This document shows, piece by piece, positions 1-13,400 of a stretch of DNA of 64,000 nt (within the stretch, counting starts at the first letter, position 1; every line of letters starts with the position of its first letter). A program made the position numbers and the translations under genes. The notes below the pieces were generated by a model that worked only from the letters and a program-made list of their open reading frames with translations, did no database searches and was not told the origin of the DNA. This DNA comes from Neodontobutis hainanensis. Its lineage: Eukaryota; Chordata; Actinopteri; Gobiiformes; Odontobutidae. The stretch spans positions 4,727,501 through 4,791,500 of the forward strand of contig JALDNG010000041.1 of the NCBI GenBank assembly GCA_024349245.1, read 5' to 3'.

Positions 1-2580
1 CTTCTTACAAAACAATAAAAGAACTTTAATTTCAGTAAAGTTTGAGAGATTAAATCCAGAGGCAGGTCTAACAGCCTGTTGCCAGGCACCTGCCAAAATA
101 ATGGAAACACAAAGATCGAATGTCTAAATAGGGCATTTGGTGTCACTACAGCCACCAGAGCAGCTTCAGAGTGCCTTGGCAGAGATAGTAAATGTGGCTC
201 AACTCCATTGGAAAAATGCCCTAACATTCCTCTGCAAGTACTTATCTTCTTTTGTTTTTTGTTGTAGGTGCTAGTTAAAAAGCTCTTATTAAGTGCCATT
301 ACTGAAACTTTAAGAGGGGCATTTATACAATGACATTTATTATTTGCAGAATTAGGTGCATAAAGTACAAAATCTTAATGATGCATTATGTACACAAAAA
401 ACAAAAAGCCTTCCTTGTATGTTGTGACACAAACCTGATGTATCTGGAGTTGCAGTGTTCATTTTTCTCCTTAAGATGGTCAGTCACTGATAGTCTGTAA
501 AAAGGAAAGGGTTAAAATGTGTTAGACTTCTCATTTATCTAGAATTGCACAAATTTAAATACAAAACTGCAATACAACCATAACATTTAAAATAAATTAT
601 GAATACTATAAAACGTTTTATATAGAAAAGACCATTTACAAGAAAGCAAATCAGAGTCGGAGCAAGTCAGAGCAGAATTCCACAAAACAACATACATGAT
701 GCCACATTATGTTCCTAAAGAAATCTATATATTTAGGATGTTGCAGCATTATGGGTAAATGTAAGCAAAATAATAAAGTTTTAAGCACACTTTAACCTGT
801 ACAAATGAGTAAAAATAACCTGAAATGTAACCTAATATGTGCAAGATAAACTTAAAGCAACACTATGCAACATGGCTCACACCAAAAATGTTTTCTGCAA
901 CTACAGCTGACAGTACTGAGACGAACAGTAGCATTGTCCTCTATCTCCACCAAGCGGTAGTACAAGTCAAACAACAAAACACTCGTTTAAAGTCACCACA
1001 ACTTCCTGAATTAAATTAGAAACACATTGACATGTATATTTAATGCGCTGTGTGTACGTTTTTGTGTTATACCGTTTGGTATTGTTTTATAAGTAACGCA
1101 AATGCTACTTGTAAGTTAGCTGATGATTACGGTCTACGTCAATGTTAGGTTAGCAGCACAAGTTTTTACGTTTACAGAACAAATAAACAGTGCTAATTAG
1201 AATTGTCATTTAGAAACTCTTGACATTTTCATATGATATGATGCTGTTAATGTTTCAAAACGAAAAGGAAAGCACTCACCGACTTTCCAGTCATTTGGCT
1301 AGCTTGTCTTAGCCTTGACTACTACCGGTGATTTTAGGGTCATTTTTCCCACCGTTTAATTCTCCTAGACAGATTACATGTTCATTGTTGGGTCTATCCA
1401 CAACAATTTGCAGTAATGGCACAAATGTCAATACTATAATTAACGTAATTTTACCTGTTGGAAAATTGTGATCTCAGTAAAATGTTCAATTAATCGGATT
1501 TAGTGGCGATAACCCTTAGAAACTGACAAGCCTGTAAGACTAAGATTTGGGCTAATCTTACTAAATGTGACGCGGTATAGTCAAAACACCAATGCCACCT
1601 TGTGGATCTCAAATGGTATTTAAGTTAGCAACAACATATTGGCAAATTTCCATTGGTAAATACTTTGGTAACACGCAGGGGGTCTTGTACATGTGAGAAT
1701 AAATAATAATACGAGGTCTCGGATTTCTTAAACAAATAACGCAAGGCTAATTTTTACGTGGCCACGTGATACTAACTTGAGGCCAGTCTTCCTAAATATT
1801 TTTAGGAAGACTTGTGAATTCAAAAAATCTATTATTATTTACAATCATTGAACGCTACACAATTATTTGCCGCACTGGATTACATCACAAACCAAACCTG
1901 GAATTTTCTGGAAGTTGGGAAATCTTTCTTAAAAGCCCAGAAAGTACAGGCATTTTGGTATTTTCACTACATACTCTCCCGGGCTCCGTGAAATCCCAAT
2001 GCTTGTAGCTATTACATATTGAATTCTAATTTTATCTTTTAATTGATTTACTTATATTTTCTAATAATGTGTTAAAACAGTTATGTTCAATCCGAACAAA
2101 CAGAATGTTTTGCTAAAAAAAATGTTCTTTGTAATGTTGTTTTAGCACAATATGTAAGCAAACGTGAGGCTTAACATAATGTGCATATGACTAAAATAAA
2201 AAAAGTGTTATAAAATATGGGTTAAAAAGAAATGTCTAGAATTCTGTAGAGTGTGGTAAAAATAACCTCAGATAGTTGAGGGGCTGTCACGTGGTCAAAG
2301 TTGTGTACCACGTGTTCACTGTCACCTCCTAAAAAGCCAAAAAGACTCTTCGGACCAGCCAGTGCTGTATGTTTTTGTTGTTGTTTACGTTGCTAGTTAC
2401 TGGAGCTAAATTAACCACAGAGGACTAGTACATAGTTTTTGGGTCCGTTTTTATTTCATACAGGTGTTTAAATTACGTGAAAATCGATCTGGCAGTTTTG
2501 CACAGAAAGCAATATTGAGTCTGTTGTGTTCGAGCGCAGCTAGCATTAGCAGAAGCTAGCAGCTAGTTGCCACAGCAGTG
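1..2580. other. Left flank upstream of cdc37l1, no gene assembled
   Basis: This is AT-rich sequence with no long open frame and no protein family that I recognise. Three things stand out: a possible small minus-strand two-exon transcript (about 430-1294), a palindrome plus hairpin at 1756-1812, and two CACGTG E-boxes at 2288-2314 shortly before the cdc37l1 start. The last 200 bases or so before 2581 are presumably the cdc37l1 promoter and 5' UTR. No TATA box is obvious there. Confidence 0.5.
2288..2314. promoter_or_regulatory. Pair of CACGTG E-boxes upstream of cdc37l1
   Basis: Perfect CACGTG hexamers lie at 2288-2293 and 2309-2314, about 270-290 bp before the cdc37l1 start codon. Their starts are 21 bp apart, which is two helical turns. 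CACGTG is the known core for USF, MITF/TFE, MYC/MAX and CLOCK-type bHLH factors. Use of the pair by this promoter is inferred from position only. Confidence 0.35.
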
Positions 2581-5500
2581 ATGGAGTGGATGGGCAACGG
2601 AGCCCCTGTTTGTCCCGGCGAAGAATCTAAGGTGGCTCAAGCTTCAGTGACAAGAAATTCCAATAATTTTCAGTGTCAGCAGCAGGTAAACACCTTGACG
2701 TAAACTTTGTGATGCAGATACGTCATTTGTCTTCTCAGAGCTGGATGGCTAAGCATGCTAGCTAAGACTGACTGGATCTTTGAAGTGCGTAAAAGACCAG
2801 TTAAAAATGACTTCAGCGGTTTTTATTCAGTGTCCGCAAGCTACACAGACCTATCCTTCAATGCTGCAATCACTGGTGTGTTAGTATCGTTTCACTGCGA
2901 CCACAGCAGCAAGGCAACTTGTATTTTGGTTTATCATGTTTTTTTTCTTTAATACACCCTGGGTTGGTGGTAAACAAGAAGGACGGTTAGGTTTTTAAGT
3001 AAATTAGCTACTCTATATTTTAAAGCAAGGGCTGACGCACTTTACATTGAGTATCATTAACTTAAACTATGTGGGATGGTAAGTGAGATCAGAGCTACAC
3101 CAGGGTATGAAGATCTGGGCAGCACACTTTCCATTTCCCCTAGGTCTTGGTTATTCTCAGCACTGACAGCTGTGTGTGATGGCTCTTGTGTTGACTGGAA
3201 ACTATATTGGGATGTTTAATCAATCAATGGTGCTGTGAATAAGGCAAATATAGCCACACCTTATTTTAGCTCTTTCTCAAGTAACCCCTGGATCAAGTGT
3301 ATGTGGTTTAGGGACTTAAAAACAGATTACATTACATTCTAACGGTTGTAGCTTGATCTGGTGATGGTTAGTGTTTCTGTTTTGTGTACCGCACAGGAGT
3401 CACAATCATTGCAACTTCATGACAGCGCCATGGCAAACCTTTGCCAGAGCCAGCAGAGCTGTGTGAAAGCCTCAATCTTGTCTGGCTGGAGACTAGCTGA
3501 GGCTCAGGATCAGTTGTGCTCTCTGGGTGTCCACAGCTCAGAGTCTCTGGAGCAGGAACAAGCTCGAACTTCGACCTGTCCTAATGACCTAACACACACT
3601 GAGCAAGAATGGCAACGCAAGGAGAGCATGCTGGGAGGTTTGGAACCCAGTTGCAGTCTTGTCCTCGGAGTCTCTGGGAGTTGGGATGTTTTTGATAAAG
3701 TAAGTGATTTGTAGCTTTTGCATTTCATTTTTGGTCTAGTTATTTCTTTATTTTGTTTCCGGTGAAGGACATAAACACATTTCTGTCTTTTTCCAGAGTA
3801 TAATTAATGTCCAATGTCAACCTGTAGAACTGGAACAGGACGACTGCACAACGTTTATCCAAAAGTACGAACAAGAGCTTAGACATTTTGGTAAGTAACA
3901 CAATAAATTTGACTAATATATTATAGTTTTGCTCCTGCATTCTTCCATTGTACAGCAAAAGTTCTGCTTAAGTTGAACCTACATTTATTTATTAATTTTC
4001 TATTAAATAAATCAGCTAATTTTAAATGAGCTATAATGGTGTTGTGTTACCGTTTCAACATTTTCATTAAGTCTAGTCCAAAAAATGTTTGTCATGTCAA
4101 TTTGTCATTTATTTATTTTTTTTTAGGCATGTTACGGAGATGGGACGATAGCCAGCGATTTCTTTCAGACACGCCTCAGCTTATTTCTGAGGAAACGGCA
4201 AACTACTTGATTCTGTGGTGTATCACGCTACAACAAGAAGGGGTAATTTTGTTTTACTTTGTTATTTATAACAGTAGTAGTATTAATGAAACACATAGTT
4301 CTTCTAGTTCCAAACACATTATGTATAAGGATAACTTCATAACTGCATTACACTGGAGATCAGTGGTTCCCAATGTTTTTTGCTTGTGGACCTGGGCTAT
4401 TTTGTCATACCATGAGTACCTCCTCATACGTGTTGATGAGTCTTCAGAAAGTGGTCATATAAAAGGTATAACATCTGATTAGTGTATGTTGCCCAATTAT
4501 GTCTGCTAGAATATTATAAAACAACAGAAATGACTTGCATTAAACATGTTAGTAATATAACTGACTGCCATAAAACTAAAAAAATCAAAGGTGAAGTCTG
4601 AACCAACTGATTCAACAAGACTCTAATGACGTTAAGAATAATGTAGTTATTGTGCTACCGACTGAAACTACTAACCTGGAGTATTTTTATTATAGACCAG
4701 GGCTGTTCAGCTTCACTTGAATTATTGGAAATAAAGAGTAACAACAATAATCAGTCTGAGAATAAGTAATACTATTTATAGCTTTTTTGATTGTTGAATT
4801 ACTTGTCATTTCCTTCAAAAAAACATAAAAAAATTGACACTTTTATTGAACATTTAATGTCACTGCTTATATTTAAATATTATAATTGAAGGTGTTTTTC
4901 TTTAAAAACTTTCAGACACATAAAATCTAACAAGTAAATAAAAGTATTAAAAAAATGTTTGACACAAAAAGTAAAGAGAATCCTATTATGGGCCAAATTG
5001 TTTCATTGCAGCTAAAGTCAAATTTATATCTTGTAAACTGGTAGTAATCAGACAATAAACTTAAAACACATCTTAACAGGGATAACAGGGACACTTGGGA
5101 TAATTTAATATTACAACCTTTAATTAGAAACTGTGCACCAGGCAGTGAGAGTGTTTGTGCAGAGACAAATGCAGACTGAAGGCTTGCTCTGGGCAGTCTG
5201 TTTTCTGCAGATACAGATAGCAGATTGCAAACACAAACAACTCAACAAAACTCTCATTTTCAACTTTGAACAAATACGTGTCTAATACAGACATTAACTA
5301 GAGTCCTAATAACATTTCCTGAAAAACTGTCAACAGCAGTCAACAGCAAAGTTACTCCGCTCCATTAGACTTCCTCACTGACTGCAATGATGTGTTCAGG
5401 CGCAAAGAGAAAGTGGGAAAACTCAGAAGCTTGCGAAAACTATACTTTGAAAAGGGAAAAGGAAACTTGTCTTTTCTTTAAACCTGTGAGTCGTTAGCTG

Positions 5501-7951
5501 AATAGGTCTTACATGTGGACTCAAAAATAGCAATATATTTCCAGTAACTAAATAATTTTTAGCGCTGTTAGGTAAAATTGAATAATTTCTCACAACACAT
5601 TTGAAGACCTCAGGGCACACTGTTTTCATCACAGTGCATGAATGTATTATCAAATAATTCTGTGTACCCCTTGAAATATCCTCACCCCCGTTTGGACAAC
5701 ACTGCTGTAGATTATAACAAATTCTGTTTAAGGTGTTTTTATAGTTTTTTGTAAATGGAGCTCAACAGGTTGTTTGATAAGTAAAAACAGCATACATATC
5801 AATGAACCAGAAATCAATAACTGACAATTTATTAAGATGGGTAAGACGTGCATACATAAGTTAACTTTAATCATAGATACAGTACCATCCATCAACAATT
5901 ACAATAATTATATATTGGAAATGGGTATAGTTAACATAATAACAAAAGTGATCAAATGGTCAAGTGGTCAAATCAAAATAGTGTTCTCATGGGTAACAAA
6001 TCATCAACATTTACAGAAATAAGGACAGATAATAATATACAGATAATCATAGTAATATTAGACACACCCATTACCTCACTTACCCACCACACCCTTCTTC
6101 CCTGAAAAAGACGCTCCCTTTCTACCACCCTCTATTCAGTCATGAGCACATTGACCCAGATATCAGTTCAAAACGACATCTATTTGCAGTTATTGCTTGT
6201 TTCCATATGATGTTATTTGAGCCTGCCAGTTTTCTATGTTAGCTAAATCATGGAAATCAAGAGATCATCTTTGTAAGGTCATTGAATAAGGAATCTCCCA
6301 TCTGCAAGCAATTCAACACTTGACTGCTCTAAGACCAGCCAGCTAAATACATGTTTGCTTTGCAGAAAATGCTAAGCTTGAGCTGTCATTCAGTAAAAGG
6401 ACATTTGCTGAACAAGACACTGTCTTGCCTAAGGTGAAAGAGAGCATTTCAGAAACGCCTCTCCAAAAGGCTGCCACTGGGCATTCCCAAACTATGTGAA
6501 AGAATGTTTTGTGTAAAACTTGAGGGCTAAAATAAGTGTCTTATGCACAAAACGCATCTGTTTATGATGGTTCTTTTAGCTAAAAGCTTTAATCTTATAA
6601 TATGCCCCCTTCCAGCCCGAAGTCTCATGTATCCTCTCTATCTCTTGTAGAAAGAAGCACTGATGGAGCAGGTGGCTCACCAAGCTGTAGTTATGCAGTT
6701 CATCCTGGAAATGGCTTCAAGCTCTCAGCAGGACCCTCGGGGCTGCTTTAGACAATTCTTCCACAAAGCCAAAGTAAGGCAGACTTTTCTCTCTGCAGTG
6801 TTTTTCTTCTGTAAAATACTACTGTTTAACCTCGCGTTTAATGCTTCATAGGAAAGACATGATGTCTACCAAGAAGTCTTCCGTTCAGAGCTAGAGGCCT
6901 TTAAACTTAGAGTAAAGGATTATGCTTTCAAGTGTAAAGGAAACTTGCCAAACCATGTTGAACAGCAGAGATTTGACCCCAAAGAATTTGTGGACTCTTT
7001 ACCTCTGGTAAGTACTCCTTGTTTCTAAGATTGCATAAAGTCAAGATTCACAAGAACATTTTCTTTAATATTGTAAGTGAAAACAGCGCAATTACAAATA
7101 TCTCTACCCCTTATAAAATATTATTAAAGTGCATTTATACCACAGGCAGGCGCCACTGAGTCACAAATCCATCTGTATATTTTCCATTTCCTGTTTTATT
7201 GTCTATCGGCACTATTCAGAATATTTTTATTCAGATTATCAAGTGGGTGACCATAATCCAATTTCTCTGAATCACTGTCACAGTAAACCAAAGAGTTGCA
7301 TTTCATTGAATATAAACTAATTAAATCAGAGTCCCTTCGGTGGTATAAAGCTGTTAATGGAAAGTCTTTATCAGTGAAAGAATGAAGTCTCTGTCCCACT
7401 TTTGACCCTTAGTTTGATTTGACAACAAACAGCATCTCAGAAAACATAAAAAAAAATCCTTTGCATTTTCTGCACATAGAAAACAGCAAGGCAAGAATGC
7501 AGCTGAGCCTGCTGACTGTAGAGCTTGGTTCTCTTGTTCATGCATAGTTTATTCACCAAAGCCAATAGATGTCAAACGTTCACAAAGTCATTGATATGAA
7601 AGAATATACCAACCACTTTTAGTCTCAACAAAAGCTTAAAATCCTAACCTTTGGGGGTGAAATTAACCATACAAAAGTATTTTGTTTATACCGTTTTTAA
7701 TCCTCTAACAAGGCAGCAGTAGGTTAATCAGCCATAGTCATGTTCTCTCGGCTTTAATCTATATCTGGTTATTATTTTTTCTTCCATTTGTGAATAACCA
7801 GTCCTTATGTGTCCTTGTGTCCTATCTTACCCCCTCCTTTCACCAGGTGCCAGAGTGCTCTATGAAGCATGGACTATGGACAAACTCTGTCAGGAGGACT
7901 AAGGAGGACAATACAGAAACGGAGGACATACTTATGATGGAAACATCTTAG
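2581..7951 (+). CDS. cdc37l1: Cdc37-like 1, Hsp90 co-chaperone (Harc)
   Basis: Seven coding exons: 2581-2685, 3397-3699, 3797-3890, 4127-4242, 6651-6773, 6852-7007, 7847-7951. Joined, they give 333 residues, close to the roughly 337 of the mammalian protein. The family binds Hsp90/Hsc70 in the cytosol and is related to the kinase co-chaperone Cdc37 but lacks its kinase-binding N-terminal part. The strongest matches are in exons 4 and 5: RRWDDSQRFLSD and NYLILWC around residues 171-198, then MEQVAHQAVVMQFILEMA and DPRGCFRQFF around residues 211-242. These form the Hsp90-binding core. Exon 2 carries the predicted coiled-coil stretch with LAEAQDQLCSLGVHSSESL. The N-terminus encoded by exon 1 is poorly conserved, so the start rests on the first ATG followed by a good donor. 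Intron 4 holds a hAT element. The gene converges on ak3, its usual neighbour in vertebrates. Confidence 0.97.
4353..5712. mobile_element. Non-autonomous hAT-type element with 8-bp target duplication
   Basis: The element runs from 4361 (CAGTGGTTCCCAA) to 5704 (reverse complement begins CAGTGTTGTCCAA); the two 13-bp termini agree at 10 positions. It is flanked by CTGGAGAT (4353-4360) and CTGTAGAT (5705-5712), an 8-bp direct repeat with one mismatch. Eight-base duplications and CAG-initial termini are the hAT signature. The interior of about 1.3 kb is AT-rich and shows no transposase frame, so this would be a non-autonomous copy. It lies wholly inside cdc37l1 intron 4. Confidence 0.6.
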
Positions 7952-8051
7952 TGGTCAAAGTCCTTTCATTCAGTTTTTTTTTTTTTGTTCCTCATCTGCA
8001 TTGCCCTGTTTTACAAACATCCTGAGCTTGCACAGCAAACTGATGAGCAGG

Positions 8052-8057
8052 AATAAA
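8052..8057 (+). promoter_or_regulatory. Proximal poly(A) signal of cdc37l1
   Basis: A canonical AATAAA lies 100 bp after the cdc37l1 stop. A second AATAAA at 9453-9458 could give a much longer 3' UTR, so alternative polyadenylation is possible but not shown. Confidence 0.4.
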
Positions 8058-9452
8058 CAACAGCATGGTTGGCTGTGGCTGCAACTAAGCTTTCTCCAGT
8101 TTACACTTTTTCTGTCAGTGTGGTTGGCCTCCAATGAGTCTTCTACCAGCTAGTTTTCATTGTTGCATGTGTTGTGCCATGTATTTAGTATCCTCTTTAT
8201 TTTAAATGCTGTTAAAGGTGCATATTTTCTTTTGTCTACTAAAAATGCAAATGTTAATCCCAATCCAACACAAGGATTTAAGAAGATTATGTAAAGTATG
8301 TACATTTTATTGAATCAGACAAATCATACAACTAGTAATAGGATTCGGTCTAATTACGTGTTGGATAGTACTACAGTATACTTTCCAATATAGACAATGC
8401 TGACACAAAGTCTAAATAGGACAGGCGTGGTTGAATATGAATATTAAATGATCTGTAGATTGACCATGTAATTACATTTTAACTTTGAGGATTTCTGAGG
8501 AAACAAAGCATTATCACATTGTCTTTAGTGGTACTGTTTGATTCTTCATACAGTCTCAGTCACCTGTTTTTGCTGGGACCTCAAACATGAACCGTAAATA
8601 TAATAATGTGGCTATATAGGCTGGACTAGGAGTTTTTTATATAGTCTAAATATTTAAACGAACAAAGCAGATTCCTTAGTGTCATGTGGATAAGCTTAAA
8701 GGGAAGAAAATATTTCTGGTAAAAAAAAAAAAAGTGCAAGTTAAACAATTTCTGAACCTGCGTCTAACATTCACAGACTTAAGCAACTTTTAGATTTTGA
8801 ATTTTTTTTTTTTTTTTTTTTTTGTGGCGCAACAATGAACATTATTATATGGAGCCGAGTCTGTGCTTTTAAGCATATATACTGCATTGCATTTATATCA
8901 TGTTACATATTAACATGATGAGGTGATTGTGGTGATTCTTTTAAAGTCAGACACTTAAATTATTTTATAACATGGCCGACAACTTTATATATTATTACAT
9001 TACTCATCAGCTGCTAAAGCTTCCTTGGAATCTATTTACTAATATGTTCATGCATTCAATCTCCAATCAGTGTTAAATGCAGTGAGTGCTTATCATAAAC
9101 ACCAAAGGCCACAGAATTTCTATTTTACATTTTTATTAAATTTTTTTCACATCTAACTTTGTCCCAAGGCACCCAGTTTTCCCCTCTTCTTCCCTCATGT
9201 GCGCCCTTACCAAGCGCTGTGTGTGGACTGTTACTAGGCAAGGCACTTGACAACTGATCCGGAGATTAAAAGCACCCGCCTGGAGGAGGGATGTTTAAAA
9301 AAAAAAAAAAGAGGGCTGAGTTCTCTACAGAGACTGTGCATTTTTCTTGCAGAATGATTGCTTTCTGCATCTGAATGTGTCCTGCACTTTATATTTGTAT
9401 TTTCTCAGAAATTATTTGAAAATTGTGTGTGAAGCACTTATTCTCCATCTAC

Positions 9453-9458
9453 AATAAA
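9453..9458 (+). promoter_or_regulatory. Distal poly(A) signal of cdc37l1
   Basis: AATAAA followed within 30 bases by a GTGTCTC and TTCCTTGT stretch. It would end a 3' UTR of roughly 1.5 kb. Confidence 0.45.
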
Positions 9459-10009
9459 GTGTCTCTCAAATGACTTCCTTGTAAGACAACACCTCTTTAG
9501 TTTTTCAGAGCTGTGTTCAATTTATACTTGAGATTATTTTTATTTTTTTATACAAATACTGTATGCACTTGTCACATGAGTTTCATTGTGTCAAAACAAT
9601 ACAAAGAAACTTTCAGAACCCATGTCATGTAAGTATAAAATTAAAGCAGTGAGCGTACCAATGTCACAAGTTTATTATAATTTATATAAATAATTAAGAC
9701 AAGTACATGTCAGTAAAAGATGTGATTAAAAAATATTCAAAATATGCATTTATTGTTCAAGGCAGGTTGGCTTTTAATGGTCCTTTAGAGAAAAGTGCAA
9801 AAACGGATATACAGAATGCCCTCTTTTCTAAAGAATCTCGAATATTAATAAGCTGTGAACATGTTGAGACATGGTTACAAAAATGTAAGACTTCAAAGAC
9901 GGGCTATCAATTTCTTTCATTTTAAAGTTGGATTTTACATTATTCAGTTACTATTAGAATTAAAATGCTCTAAAACTATGTACAAACTACATTCAAAGCT
10001 ACCTGATTG

Positions 10010-10015
10010 TTTATT
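10010..10015 (-). promoter_or_regulatory. Candidate poly(A) signal of ak3
   Basis: TTTATT on the plus strand, which is AATAAA on the ak3 strand, about 400 bases past the ak3 stop codon. Confidence 0.4.
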
Positions 10016-10415
10016 CAGGACCAGCAAAAGGCATTTTTCCCTTGAGGCTAAAAACACAAGGCTCCAACAAAATGGAAGTACCAATTTTCAAGAACATATC
10101 TGAAACCCTAAAGAGGGTTCTACATTTTTGGTACTGTTATTGAAACTAAGGCAAATTTAATAACCACTCAATGTCATCATGTAACACCAAACAGTCTGTG
10201 AAGGCACCTTAAAAGTGCGTAAAGTGTGCGAAAACAGCGTAATGTTAAAAGTGGATTTGGCCAACAACAGCTGTGTTGTACTATTGCTTTCAGGGATGAA
10301 GTGTGTGGGCATGGTCCACATTTCTGTCTTGTCAAAAAGAAGACAATGCACGGAGAGTTATTTCTGCATGTCAGGGTCCCTAATGGCCTTTGAAACTTCT
10401 TTTAAAAGGAGGTCT

Positions 10416-13400
10416 TTAAGCTGTTTTCTGACTGAGTTCAGAGAGTTTTCTGTGAAGAAAAGCCTCAACATGTGGCCAGATCTTGTTTGTTTCGGTCCCG
10501 GTGAAGGTCTCCAATACACCGTTGCTTCTGCAAAACAAAAAGAAAAGAACACTTGTCAAACACCACAGAAATGTTTTTTTTCTACTTTACTGCGAGTCTA
10601 AATAACACACTATTATAAAAAGCAGGATGTTTATAGCTTTTCAATTCAGGATTGCACAAATGAAATGCTTTTCTGGATCACATTAACAGCTTCTTAAACG
10701 TGGTATAACTAAGTGGAAGAAATGAGGTTTGGGTTATTTGATTTATTGTCAAATGAGACCAGAAATAGAGTTCAAAGCTGATCAGAGCTGAATGCATTTT
10801 GTTTCTTAAGCAGCTGTTTTTAGTCTGGCAAGATTTTTGCAAAGGTACACAAGTTCTGAAGTCTACATTTAGCCTCTTTAGGTGGGAAGGTAATAAGAGG
10901 GTTAAGAAAACTATGTAACTAAGTTTTATGGCCTTCGGTTTAATTATTCATTAATTCATTTTCTACTGCTTATGCTTAAAGATTTTGGGCTTCCATCTGC
11001 TTAAGGCATGTGTGCATGTGCAACCCACCTAAAGTACTCTAGGACAGGTTCTGTCTGGGTTTCGTAGGCCTTCAATCTCCGTGTAACTGTAACTGGTGTG
11101 TCGTCACCCCTCTGAAACAGAGGCTCCCCCGTGACATCATCTAAACCCTGGAAACAGAAAGGCAGCCGTAATTCATAAGCAGATTTTTAAAACATTGGCA
11201 ACAATTACTACATAATAAGCAAATACTGAAATTTAAAGCTGTACTAGATTAGAGTTTTTTCTGCCTGAAGCTAAAACAGACTGGAATGTAAACACTGCTC
11301 AATTAAGTACAGAACAAAAGGTTCTCATTGTAACTTTTAAATTTGCAATTTGACATAAACCTAAAGGATAAATATTGCCAGGAGATTTTGTAAATGTTTG
11401 TTTGGTGATAAGTTCTCATGTTTAGTTTAGCAGACAGGAAAAACTTACAATGCCCTGTGATTAACAGGCAATTATCCAGGGTGCACCCTGCCTTACACCA
11501 AAAGCAGTTGGAAAAGGCTCAAAACCAACCAGTAATAGGTTATATGTTATAGAAAATGTATCAATAAATATATTTGGACTCTGTAAATACAAAATTGTGT
11601 CTTAATGTCCACGTCAAAAAAGAAAATGCTTACAGAAAGTGTTCTCCAAGGACTTCAGTCAACAACACTAGGTAATAAGATTATCACTTAATCACCTGTG
11701 AACCCACTGTCTACGTCCCTGATTTATTTAGCTTTTCAACAGTAGAAAAGCTGATAGTGCCACGATAAAACAGCTGACTAAAGCAATCCAATGTCTTATC
11801 ACTTTTGCCTTTACTTTTATGCGTTCCTTGCATTGTCCGCTCCCAGGAAAGACTGTAAAGAACAAACTGAGGCCAATCATTAACCGTTAATGCATTAGTC
11901 ACTGCTAGACCTTGCTAGAAACATAGCAGATGACTGCCACAGCACAAACGCATAAACAGTAAATCACCTCTGCTTTTACTGTAGAAACTCTTTTAGAATT
12001 ATCCCCCAGTAAAATAACTCAGATCTGGTCTCTTTTCAAATGCACTTGCTTGGTGTGGTAATTGTGGCGACAGGGAGCAAAGGTTTCTATAGACTGTTGT
12101 TGAAACATCCCCATTCTTCTCTGCCATTGCATTCACTGAAGAGCCCTTACTCTTGCTGTTTGCATGCTAATGTTTTTTCGTCAACAGCATTCCTGTACTT
12201 GTCACCTATTTTCTTCATCTGTCCCAACATAAAACGCATTCATTATTTATTTGTTATTTTAATCTTTATATGTCTCTGATTCAATCTGTTTTGATTAAGT
12301 TTGGTTTCTGGCCTCTTGTAGAGTTTTGACACTTTCCTTTTACTACTTTTAGCTGAATTAGACTGGTTTAAACCCCTGAAAAGCAGAAGTTAAAAATAGG
12401 AAACGGTTAAGTAGATGAGAGGGTACTTACAGGGACTTTGGGTGGGTTGAAATCAATGTTGTACACCCTCCCACTGGAAACGTGAGTCCAACGTGAGGAC
12501 AGTCTCCATTTGATTGTCTCTAAAGGTACATTGAGATTGATAACTGTATCCACACAGTATGCGTCATCAAGAGCCTCTGCCTGCAGTATAGTGCGGGGAA
12601 AACCTGTCAGATGAGACACACATAAGCATGAGAAAACAAACAAGGTTTTTTTTTATATGGCTTATGTTTTTATAGTTGTCCGGTCCTACCATCCAGTAGC
12701 CAGCTGTCCTCGCCTAGTGCCCGCAGATCATTCAGGATGAGTCGAGTCATCACATCATCTGGGAGCAGCTGACCCTGATCAATACAGGCCTTCATCAACA
12801 GGCCCAACTCTGACATGCATGGAAAAACAGAGAGCATAGCATGAGCATGATAATGGTCGAACTTTTACTAGATTTAGTGGGAAAAGCAAGGTTTCTAAAT
12901 ATAGCTAATTACTTAAGGATTGAATAGCAAATGGTTCATGATGAATGTTTGGACAATGATAAAACTTTTCCCAAAGGGGTAATAAACACATGCATTTAAA
13001 TTGTTTGTTTTTGCTTTAATTTACTCAAGCTGAGAGGCTAAATTTTTGTCTGCCACATAAAATACCATCTATTGCAGTTCAAGTTGTCAAGCACAGTGCA
13101 GCCACAGCATGTTTAAATATTCTGACTAATAATAGTGTATTAACTGTAAAGTCAGCGGTTCATTTGACGTTTACAATAACGTGACCTTGTTCATTCAATG
13201 CAACAGCAAAACTTATGGCAACTGTAAAGAAGGGGAATCAAACAAAACTTGTTTTTTCATCTGAGGAAAGGAATTTCCTGGCATGCCTCACTGACCTGAC
13301 TGTGTATAAGCTGCTCTGAAACAGACACTGCAATTGACTGTAAGATTCATTTATAGATTCTTTAATGCCATCATTTCTGCAGTGAATTCAATTACATGTC

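Larger units (their letters stand above)
7952..10415. other. Convergent 3' flanks of cdc37l1 and ak3
   Basis: This interval of about 2.5 kb between the two stop codons holds the 3' UTRs of cdc37l1 (+) and ak3 (-). Poly(A) signals for cdc37l1 lie at 8052-8057 and 9453-9458. For ak3 the nearest minus-strand AATAAA is at 10010-10015, with another at 9749-9754. A run of about 24 T lies at 8800-8823. I see no other gene here. Confidence 0.6.

Noticed and set aside
10358..10601. Open frames on both strands over 10215-10601
   Set aside because: They are alternative frames across the last coding exon and 3' UTR of ak3, whose own frame is clear.
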